DNA of 5,899 nt from an uncultured Ruminococcus sp. (GTDB taxonomy: Bacteria; Bacillota; Clostridia; Oscillospirales; Ruminococcaceae): assembly GCA_900550695.1 (NCBI GenBank), contig URTF01000104.1:1-5899 (forward strand), in the 5' to 3' direction. This document shows positions 1 to 5,836 of this stretch, piece by piece. The position numbers and the translations under genes were made by a program. The notes beneath the pieces were generated by a model. The model was not told the origin of the DNA. It searched no databases and was given only the letters and a program-made list of their open reading frames with translations. The first letter of the stretch is position 1. Each line of letters opens with the position of its first letter.

Positions 1-65
1 AAGCGTGGACGTAAACTTTAATTTTGTGCAACTTTTTTCAATAATATACTTTTTCGACAGGCTGC

Positions 66-86
66 GGGCGGATATAGAATCCGCCC
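66..86. repeat. GC-rich perfect inverted repeat (hairpin) downstream of the operon
   Basis: GGGCGGAT (66-73) and ATCCGCCC (79-86) form an eight-base perfect stem around a five-base loop. It lies about 50 bases past the last stop codon. No U-tract follows on either strand immediately (minus: GCAGCCTGTCG), so it is not a standard intrinsic terminator. It could still stabilise the transcript's 3' end, or be part of a dispersed repeat together with the 7-mer array. Confidence 0.75.
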
Positions 87-119
87 TTACAGTCTTACGG
101 TAATTTGCGCAAAAAAACA

Positions 120-150
120 ATTACGCATTACGCATTACGAATTACGCATT
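120..150. repeat. Tandem 7-mer repeat (ATTACGM, four copies plus a partial)
   Basis: Units ATTACGC (120-126), ATTACGC (127-133), ATTACGA (134-140) and ATTACGC (141-147) are followed by ATT (148-150). The transglutaminase stop codon (135-137) and its last residues lie inside the array. Arrays of this kind are frequent in intergenic spacers of some Clostridia, from general recollection. Whether it recurs in this genome cannot be seen here. Confidence 0.85.
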
Positions 151-2399
151 GATTTAGCTGCGTTTTTTGCAATTAGTTTGTATTTTTCCAAGGCTTTTTC
201 CGCAACTTCTTTCGGGATGTTTTTTCCACCGTAGCATGCCAGCTCAAATGGGACGATGATATCGTCGGCAGTGATATCCGTTTTTTCGAGTATCAGCGCC
301 GAAAGCTGTTTCGGGGTAAGGGTCTTGGTGTTTGTCTTAAAACGTCTTGAAAGCTTTGCCGAAAGTCGGTTGTAGATGAGGATCACAGCCTTGCTGCTAT
401 CTGAGTGTCTGATGCGTAAGATGAAAAGCTTTTCGCTTATTGTCGGTAAGAAAATTATTATAACAAGCAGGAGAACTCCAATGATAACAACGGTCAGGCT
501 TGTGACGAAGAGTGTGAGATAGTCCGTTTCGCCGCTGTTTGTGCCGCTGCTTTTTTCCGAGCCTGCGCTGCCTCCCGATACTGTCGGTTCATAGATCACC
601 CAGCCTGCGCCTGCAATATAGACCTCGGGAAAAGCGTGGGCATTTTCGGTCGAGATGCTGTAAACGCCTGCGGTTTGGATCTCGCCGCTGTTGAAGCCCT
701 CAACATAGTGGACGTTCAATCCGGCGGCTTTGGCGAGCAGGCAGAACGCTGTTGCAAAATCGGAGCAGGTCCCTCTGCGGCTTTCGTTGACAAAAAACTC
801 GGGAGTGTCGTTGGCACTCGGTGCTCTGTAGCCGAGGTCATAGGTGAAGCTCCCGTCGGTGAAGAAGCTTTCTATCGCCTTGGCTTTCTCATAGTCATAG
901 GTCAGACCCTCGGTGATACGGTCGGAAAGCTGACGCATTTCCTCGGAAATATCGTATTCTTCAAAACCATTATAGCTTGACGGCAGAGCAATAAATTCAT
1001 CGTGATATTCACGCAGAAAGGCATAGACGGTATTGTAATTTTCCGTGCCGAGGTCGTAATTATACGCCATATCGAAGAGGAGCGAGTAGAATTCTTCATG
1101 GCTCATATCGCAATATCCCGATTCGATATAGCCGCCCGAATATGCCGCATTTCCGCTGTAAAAGCTGACCGAGTATTCTTCGTTCGGGCGAATGAAGGAG
1201 TTATTGATATTTGGGTCAGTCATAACCTCGCCAAGGTCAGTACGGGCTGCTGATACGGCGTCACTCCTGCCATAAAGCGAGGCGGAGATGATACGCTCGG
1301 GCGCAAGCAGATAAACTGACGGATAGTCGAGCGGCTTGATATAGGCTGTATGAACGCTCTCTTCCTCGGCGGCAAGGCGTTCAAGCGCAGCTTTGTCTAT
1401 ACTTTCGGGGAGCAGTGTTCCACCCTTGCCGAGATATTCAAGATAAGCTTTTGCAAGCTTTGAAAGACTGCGGCTTTCGGCTTGATCCTGCCAGACAAGA
1501 CGGGACATTCTGCTTGGTGAGGACGTCTTTGAGTACCACCAGCGGTTCTCGCTGTCGTAGCTGTCATAGACCTGCACCTTGTAGTATTCGGGCGAATCGG
1601 TGTTGACAATGAAAAGCTGTCGGTTTTCCATCTGGTTGTAAAGATCGGCATTGCCCGAGTGTTCGGTGTAGCTGCCGTTGATCCTGCCGAAGTTTCCGCT
1701 GAATGAAAAGTAGGAGCTGAACTGCTCAAATTTTTCGTAGTAAGGTGTTTCCGTAGGTTTGGGGATAAGCACAGCAATAAGCAGTGCGGCTGCCGCAAAG
1801 TCGACATATCCCGTTACGGCGGCAGCCTTTCCGTGCTTTGAAACGCCCAAAACTGCAGTTGTTTTGTAATGATAAAGATAAAGCAGAATGTCAGCTGCCG
1901 CAAGCAGAGCCGAGTAAACGGCAGGTATCTGCTGTGATGCCTTGACATATATCGCACAGGGAATGAGAGCGATAAGGGTCAGTATCGATATGCGGTAGGT
2001 TATATGCGTGAAATAATAGACGGTCGAGCATATGAAAAAAGTGAAGAACAGCACGAGCGTGAGCATATATTCCACATTCGTATCAACAGTAGCAGCACCT
2101 GTGAGAAACCATTCGATAAACTCCGTCTTGTTTCGGGCAAACGTCATAATTACGTCGATAAGAACCAATACAGCTGCCATTATTGCCGCATAGATAAACG
2201 AACCGATTTTTTTATGCCGTGAAATAAAGTCAAATGCCGCAAAAAACAGGAGAGAAAGTCCCGCCGTGAGCAGCGCATAAAGGTTGAGAAAGCTTTTCAG
2301 ATACAGATAAGACAGTGCGGAGCAGACTGCCTGAACAAAGATGAACGGCAGAGCCTTTTTTACAGCATTTTCCCATGAGAAAAATTTTATATCTTCCAA
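135..2399 (-). CDS. Polytopic membrane transglutaminase-like protein (TgpA-type architecture)
   Basis: A 754-residue protein. Seven hydrophobic segments lie at about 15-37, 38-59, 65-87, 108-130, 132-152, 156-177 and 194-212, then a large soluble region (213-626), an eighth segment (627-650) and a basic C-terminal domain resembling the DUF4129-type tail. Basic loops at 60-64, 178-191 and after 655 support an inside N-terminus and C-terminus, which puts the soluble region outside the cell. The catalytic core is visible: RRGTCSDFATAF with Cys545, NAHAFPEVY with His588, and GWVIYEPT with Glu604 where many relatives have Asp. Known of the family: this fold forms or cleaves amide bonds (transglutaminase or cysteine protease); TgpA of Pseudomonas aeruginosa has the same plan. 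The substrate is unknown. A Ser/Gly/Thr-rich linker (608-623) precedes the last membrane segment. It starts at TTG with AAAGGAG eight bases upstream, and no in-frame ATG lies near. The last four residues and the stop fall inside a tandem 7-mer repeat. Confidence 0.94.
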   Translation of the reverse strand: MEDIKFFSWENAVKKALPFIFVQAVCSALSYLYLKSFLNLYALLTAGLSLLFFAAFDFISRHKKIGSFIYAAIMAAVLVLIDVIMTFARNKTEFIEWFLTGAATVDTNVEYMLTLVLFFTFFICSTVYYFTHITYRISILTLIALIPCAIYVKASQQIPAVYSALLAAADILLYLYHYKTTAVLGVSKHGKAAAVTGYVDFAAAALLIAVLIPKPTETPYYEKFEQFSSYFSFSGNFGRINGSYTEHSGNADLYNQMENRQLFIVNTDSPEYYKVQVYDSYDSENRWWYSKTSSPSRMSRLVWQDQAESRSLSKLAKAYLEYLGKGGTLLPESIDKAALERLAAEEESVHTAYIKPLDYPSVYLLAPERIISASLYGRSDAVSAARTDLGEVMTDPNINNSFIRPNEEYSVSFYSGNAAYSGGYIESGYCDMSHEEFYSLLFDMAYNYDLGTENYNTVYAFLREYHDEFIALPSSYNGFEEYDISEEMRQLSDRITEGLTYDYEKAKAIESFFTDGSFTYDLGYRAPSANDTPEFFVNESRRGTCSDFATAFCLLAKAAGLNVHYVEGFNSGEIQTAGVYSISTENAHAFPEVYIAGAGWVIYEPTVSGGSAGSEKSSGTNSGETDYLTLFVTSLTVVIIGVLLLVIIIFLPTISEKLFILRIRHSDSSKAVILIYNRLSAKLSRRFKTNTKTLTPKQLSALILEKTDITADDIIVPFELACYGGKNIPKEVAEKALEKYKLIAKNAAKSMRNS

Positions 2400-2407
2400 A
2401 TCTGCCG

Positions 2408-2414
2408 CTCCTTT
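2408..2414 (-). promoter_or_regulatory. Strong ribosome binding site for a TTG start
   Basis: Reads AAAGGAG on the minus strand, with an eight-base spacer before the TTG at 2399. The near-perfect match and ideal spacing support TTG as the real start of the transglutaminase gene. The closest downstream ATG (2376) is out of frame. Confidence 0.88.
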
Positions 2415-2426
2415 CTTTTAAAAAGC

Positions 2427-3629
2427 TTATTCGAAAAAATCATCTGCGATAAAATCAGAGCTGTTTATATCGGTCGGGATATCGTGAGCTATCGCAGTGA
2501 ATTTCAGACCGTAATTTTCGGCGTGATCCATTTCTGCTTTGAGCAAAGCGTCTGCGCCGGGGGTGAAAAGCATCGCCGAGCCTGTTTTTTCGGCATTGCA
2601 AAGCTCTTTTACGGGAAGTCGGGGCGTTTTTTCGGGCGAAGAAAATTCATACCGTGCAAGTGCCGTCCGAAGCTCCGAAAGCTCCGCTTCATCGTTGACC
2701 TCGTGCGGCTCGAAGCCGTCTTTCGTCCGAAACCATACAGAGCTTTCAAACCCAAGCTTTAACATGGCAGAGCAAACACCGAGCGCACCCTCGACTGAGC
2801 GCTCACAAAGCCTGCGGTCAGTTCCGCCGCTGTCTATAACAACAGTCTGCTGCATAGCTTCGATCTCATCATCAAGGCGTACATAATACGCATCTTTTTT
2901 TGAGGAAAGCTTCCAGTTTATGCGTTTTATCGGATCGCCCTCGGCATATTCACGGTGCGTAAAGCCGGGCATTCCGCCGAACATACTGTAGCCGTCATTT
3001 TCCTTGGTCTCCTCGCTTTCGTCCGAAAAACGTATTGCATCAGCCGCCGAGCGAATAAATGGGCAGTCGGGCGAAATTTCGGGAATATCGGGAAAAACAT
3101 AGACCTTTTCAGCAGATTGGGACGGTTTTACCCTGAAACTGACAATGTTCATAAAGTCTGAAACGGTCATCACAGTTTCGCCAATGCGCAGAGCGCCCCA
3201 CATTGTCGGTTTTATGACAGCGTCAAAGCTTGTGCTGCCCTTTGCAGGAGCGGCTGCGGAAAATTCGGACGGATCGCAGATCATTCCCTCTGTTTCGGCA
3301 AGCTTTATGCCGATGTTTGAAATGGGGAAAAAGCTGTTGTTTATGATATTTATATGAAGTTTAAGCTGTTCGTTTTTGTAGACAAGGGTGCTGCCGAACG
3401 ACATTTCGATGCGGATGAGGCCTTTTTTATATGAAATATATGTCAGCAGCTGAACGATGAGCGAGAAAATGAGCGCAGCGGTGAGGATATAGAAAAACAT
3501 CCAGCCCGTTGATGCCGACATAAACAACGCAAATATGAGAGATAAACCGAGCGCAATAATGTAGCCGAAACAGCGCACGGTCAACGCAGCTGCACGGCTC
3601 TGTTTTTTGTGGGGAAGCTTTTTTTTCAT
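2427..3629 (-). CDS. DUF58 membrane protein with vWA-like domain
   Basis: A 400-residue protein. A Lys-rich N-terminus precedes two membrane segments (about 18-38 and 42-64), then a beta-rich region (about 70-180) and the DUF58 signature at 225-246, recognisable as HREYAEGDPIKRINWKLSSK. It is followed by VVIDSGG (263-269), which sits where the metal-binding DxSxS of a von Willebrand A fold would begin but is degenerate (D266, S267, then Gly-Gly). Known of the family: DUF58 proteins are regularly encoded between a MoxR ATPase and a membrane transglutaminase; their biochemical role is not established, and a scaffold or ATPase-client role is usually proposed. Positive-inside reasoning puts both the N-terminus and the large C-terminal domain in the cytoplasm, where MoxR could reach it. 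The ATG has GAGGGA six bases upstream. The start lies 12 bases after the moxR stop and the stop 27 bases before the transglutaminase start, so the three genes very probably form one transcription unit. Confidence 0.95.
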   Translation of the reverse strand: MKKKLPHKKQSRAAALTVRCFGYIIALGLSLIFALFMSASTGWMFFYILTAALIFSLIVQLLTYISYKKGLIRIEMSFGSTLVYKNEQLKLHINIINNSFFPISNIGIKLAETEGMICDPSEFSAAAPAKGSTSFDAVIKPTMWGALRIGETVMTVSDFMNIVSFRVKPSQSAEKVYVFPDIPEISPDCPFIRSAADAIRFSDESEETKENDGYSMFGGMPGFTHREYAEGDPIKRINWKLSSKKDAYYVRLDDEIEAMQQTVVIDSGGTDRRLCERSVEGALGVCSAMLKLGFESSVWFRTKDGFEPHEVNDEAELSELRTALARYEFSSPEKTPRLPVKELCNAEKTGSAMLFTPGADALLKAEMDHAENYGLKFTAIAHDIPTDINSSDFIADDFFE

Positions 3630-3635
3630 AGCCTG

Positions 3636-3641
3636 TCCCTC
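3636..3641 (-). promoter_or_regulatory. Ribosome binding site of the DUF58 gene, abutting the moxR stop
   Basis: Reads GAGGGA on the minus strand directly after the moxR TAA, six bases before the ATG at 3629. A ribosome finishing moxR would sit over this site, which suggests translational coupling. Confidence 0.85.
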
Positions 3642-4571
3642 TTATTCGGTCGGAACTTCAACGAGTGAAACGGCATTTTCTATCGCACTTTCTGCTGAAC
3701 CGAGGGTTGCTTTGCCTTTGGGCGAGAGCATTATTCTGTGTGAAAGAACGATCACTGCGCAGCTTTTTACGTCATCGGGAGTGATAAAATCCCTGTCATC
3801 AATGAAAGCTCTTGCCTTTGCAGCCTTGAAAAGTGCGATGCTTCCTCTCGGACTTACTCCAAGCTTGATATTCTCATCATTTCTCGTTGCCTCGGCAATG
3901 GAAACGATGTAGTTTTTGACATTTTCAGCCGCACGGACTTTCTTCGCTTCGTCCTGCAAAGCGGCAACATCGTCCGTAGTGATAACGGGGGAAAGCTTTG
4001 AAACGGGGTTCTCAAATTCGTTTCGTTCAAGTATTGCACTCTCCTCGGCTAAGGTCGGGTACCCCATGCTTATGCGCATTGCGAAACGATCCATCTGCGC
4101 TTCGGGAAGATGATATGTGCCGTAGGTCTCAACGGGGTTCTGCGTTGCGAGAACCATAAACGGGCGCATGAGCGAGTGCGTCTGTCCGTCAACGCTTATC
4201 TGACGTTCCTCCATGACCTCGAGCAGAGCCGACTGCGCCTTTGGCGAAGCACGGTTTATCTCGTCAGCAAGCAGAAAGTTGCAGAATGCCGCTCCCTTTT
4301 TATACTCAAATTCTCCCGTGGTTCGGTTTATCATCGAAAAGCCAGTGATATCGGACGGCATAATGTCGGGCGTGAGCTGGATTCGGTTGAAGCTGCCGCC
4401 GACAGAGCGTGAAAGTGCCGCCGCAAGCTGGGTCTTTCCAACGCCGGGGACGTCCTCGATAAGAACGTGCCCCTCCATAATGAGCGCAGTTACAGCATTC
4501 ATGATAACATCGTGCTTTCCGACAATGACCTTTTCAATGTTTTCGATAAGTGCGGAAATTCTTTTATCCAT
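3642..4571 (-). CDS. MoxR-family AAA+ ATPase
   Basis: A 309-residue protein of typical MoxR (AAA_3) length. Motifs counted from the ATG at 4571: Walker A EDVPGVGKT (39-47; the missing first Gly of the classic P-loop is normal in this family), Walker B FLLADEINRA (99-108), sensor 1 region LATQNP (141-146), the EAQMDRF segment (157-163) with a likely arginine finger, and sensor 2 SPRGS (240-244), followed by the C-terminal helical lid. Known of the family: MoxR ATPases hydrolyse ATP to remodel or mature partner proteins, often with vWA-domain proteins encoded next door. Here the partner candidate is the DUF58 protein 12 bases downstream, whose Shine-Dalgarno adjoins this gene's stop, suggesting coupled translation. 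The frame stays open to a TTG at 4583, but that TTG overlaps the GGAG (4578-4581) that serves the ATG six bases later, so the ATG is preferred. Expected to be cytoplasmic; no membrane segment is seen. Confidence 0.96.
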   Translation of the reverse strand: MDKRISALIENIEKVIVGKHDVIMNAVTALIMEGHVLIEDVPGVGKTQLAAALSRSVGGSFNRIQLTPDIMPSDITGFSMINRTTGEFEYKKGAAFCNFLLADEINRASPKAQSALLEVMEERQISVDGQTHSLMRPFMVLATQNPVETYGTYHLPEAQMDRFAMRISMGYPTLAEESAILERNEFENPVSKLSPVITTDDVAALQDEAKKVRAAENVKNYIVSIAEATRNDENIKLGVSPRGSIALFKAAKARAFIDDRDFITPDDVKSCAVIVLSHRIMLSPKGKATLGSAESAIENAVSLVEVPTE

Positions 4572-4577
4572 AGTTTT

Positions 4578-4581
4578 CTCC
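4578..4581 (-). promoter_or_regulatory. Ribosome binding site that decides the moxR start
   Basis: Reads GGAG on the minus strand, with a six-base spacer AAAACT before the ATG at 4571. The possible TTG start at 4583-4581 shares its G with this site and has only an A/T-rich run upstream of it, without a Shine-Dalgarno. This favours the ATG, four codons shorter. Confidence 0.85.
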
Positions 4582-4600
4582 AAGTTTTTTTATAAAAATT

Positions 4601-4651
4601 CCGTCAGCTAAATTATTATAATAGTATTATTATGTAATAATTTATTGACGG
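4601..4651 (-). terminator. Long inverted repeat between the LRR gene and moxR, candidate terminator
   Basis: CCGTCA (4601-4606) pairs perfectly with TGACGG (4646-4651). After a small internal bulge (GC at 4607-4608 against T at 4645), TAAATTATTA (4609-4618) pairs perfectly with TAATAATTTA (4635-4644), leaving a 16-base loop. On the minus strand the stem is followed after two A's by TTTTT. This could end transcripts of the LRR gene, but the upper stem is all A/T and the U-tract is short, so it may be partial, or may act as an mRNA stability or attenuation element for the downstream operon. Confidence 0.5.
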
Positions 4652-4662
4652 ATATCAGCATT

Positions 4663-5820
4663 TTAAGATTTTTTTGACTTCATAACAAGAATAGTAGCAA
4701 GTATAGCGATCACAACAGCCATTGCAACGATGACGATAACAACGCCAACGCTCAATCCACTCTGCGGTGCGGAGGCTTCAGCCGTTTCGGCAGCTGCGGC
4801 GGTTTCAGACTGCCCGTCCTGTACCGCTGTTTCAGATACGACCGCAGTTCCCGTTTCTGCAGGCTCTTCTTCTGTCACTTCGGCAGGCTCGGGAGCTTCA
4901 ACGGGATATTCGCCGTCAAGATCGCCTGCGATTTTGAGGTTGTTGTATTCCCAAGCTGTGTAGCTTTCTGCGCTGTCGGGGTAAACGTGAACAGTTCCGC
5001 CGACATTCATAAATGCACTCGAAGCGTTTACGGACGGCGCATTTTCGGCGTAAACATAAATATCGGTGAGGTTATTGCAGTCTGCAAAAGCACCGTCGCC
5101 GACCGATGTTACGGACGGTCCGATGATGATTTCGGAGAAGCCGCACTTGCCGAAAGCGTTTGCGGGGATTTCCGTTACCTCGGGCGAAACTGTGAAGCTT
5201 TCAAAGCTTTTGCAGTCCTTGAAAGCACCCTCGCCGAACGAGGTTATCCCAACCGAATTGGGCATTTCCGCAAGTGCTTCGCAGGCTTCAAAGGCATGGC
5301 TGCCGACCTTTGCAACGGTGTTCGGCATTGAAATTTTTTCAAGCTTTCGGTTGCTGTTGAAAGCGCTGTCGCCGATCTCAACTGTATTCTTCGGCAGGCT
5401 GATAAAGCGGAGCTGGTTGCGGCAGGGGAGAGCGTTATCGGGAATGATGCCGTCCTCTGTGTCGGTCTTTGCAAGCTCGACATATTCAAGGTTCGGGATA
5501 GCGTTGAGTGCGCTCCAGTCCGAAGCGTCAAGCGTTCCGCTCATAACGCATATTTTCGTGATGAAGTTGTAGTCCGTGCCGTTTGCGGCTTCGCTGACAG
5601 CATCGGCAAGTTTTCCCGTTTCAAAAGCTTCGACCGTGACGGACTCGCCCACGGCTTCTTCGGCGTAGGCTCTGAGCGATGATTCGATAGGCATTATTAT
5701 GATACCTGCCGCAAGTGCGACTGCGAGTATCACCATAATAATTTTAAAGGCAAGACCTCTGTTTTTCTTCTGCGGAGTCGGAGTGTAGGTTTTGCTGCCG
5801 CTTTTTTTGCTTTTTGCCAT
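4663..5820 (-). CDS. Exported BspA-type leucine-rich-repeat (LRR_5) surface protein
   Basis: A 385-residue protein. Seen in sequence: a basic N-terminus (residues 1-24, with KSKKS at 3-7), a hydrophobic stretch at about 25-44, and a possible signal peptidase site after AYA (51-53). Residues about 128-255 carry tandem repeats of roughly 22-23 residues with the LRR_5 pattern 'P..V..IG..AF..C..L', visible as GDSAF, GSHAF, GEGAF, PANAF and GDGAF, most followed by a Cys. Residues about 303-352 are rich in Glu, Ala, Thr and Pro and lack Lys and Arg. Then come APQSG (351-355), a hydrophobic segment (356-380) and a KSKKS tail. Known of the family: BspA-like repeats usually act in surface binding or adhesion. 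Inferred: the repeat domain lies outside the cell, held by one or both hydrophobic ends or by a sortase. The ATG at 5820 has AAAGGA 10 bases upstream. It lies upstream of moxR in the same direction, separated by a hairpin-bearing spacer. The ligand cannot be told from sequence. Confidence 0.9.
   Translation of the reverse strand: MAKSKKSGSKTYTPTPQKKNRGLAFKIIMVILAVALAAGIIIMPIESSLRAYAEEAVGESVTVEAFETGKLADAVSEAANGTDYNFITKICVMSGTLDASDWSALNAIPNLEYVELAKTDTEDGIIPDNALPCRNQLRFISLPKNTVEIGDSAFNSNRKLEKISMPNTVAKVGSHAFEACEALAEMPNSVGITSFGEGAFKDCKSFESFTVSPEVTEIPANAFGKCGFSEIIIGPSVTSVGDGAFADCNNLTDIYVYAENAPSVNASSAFMNVGGTVHVYPDSAESYTAWEYNNLKIAGDLDGEYPVEAPEPAEVTEEEPAETGTAVVSETAVQDGQSETAAAAETAEASAPQSGLSVGVVIVIVAMAVVIAILATILVMKSKKS
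4756..4770 (-). other. Possible degenerate sortase-type sorting motif (APQSG) in the LRR protein
   Basis: Residues 351-355 read APQSG, directly followed by a hydrophobic stretch (356-380) and the basic tail KSKKS. That layout is the one of a cell-wall sorting signal, with A for L and S for T relative to LPQTG. The match is loose, and a plain transmembrane anchor explains the same sequence. Confidence 0.3.
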
Positions 5821-5830
5821 AGTAATACGT

Positions 5831-5836
5831 TCCTTT
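5831..5836 (-). promoter_or_regulatory. Ribosome binding site of the leucine-rich-repeat gene
   Basis: Reads AAAGGA on the minus strand, ten bases before the ATG at 5820. The spacing is slightly long but workable. No convincing -35/-10 pair is visible between here and the window edge, so the promoter may lie outside the window. Confidence 0.75.

Noticed and set aside
39..47. Promoter for a gene beyond the left edge (AT-rich TATATTATT on the minus strand)
   Set aside because: No -35 element at proper spacing and no downstream gene in view, so it cannot be supported.
66..86. GC-rich hairpin as an intrinsic terminator of the operon
   Set aside because: The stem is good, but neither strand has the required U-tract directly after it.
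120..150. CRISPR-like array
   Set aside because: The units are only seven bases, contiguous, and have no spacers.
1397..1807. A 136-codon minus-strand frame inside the transglutaminase gene
   Set aside because: Out-of-frame shadow, rich in Arg, Thr and Ser, inside a continuous well-supported gene.
4213..4611. Plus-strand open frame over the 5' part of moxR
   Set aside because: Antisense to the Walker A and Walker B region of a well-supported ATPase, with no domain of its own.
4615..4620. TATAAT on the minus strand as a moxR promoter
   Set aside because: A perfect -10 by letters, but it lies in an extremely AT-rich palindrome and no -35 match is found 16-18 bases upstream. Kept only as a possibility within the hairpin finding.
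5066..5572. A 168-codon open frame on the plus strand across the LRR gene
   Set aside because: It is antisense to a gene with clear repeats and domains. Its product is low in recognisable motifs and it mirrors the codon pattern of the real gene.
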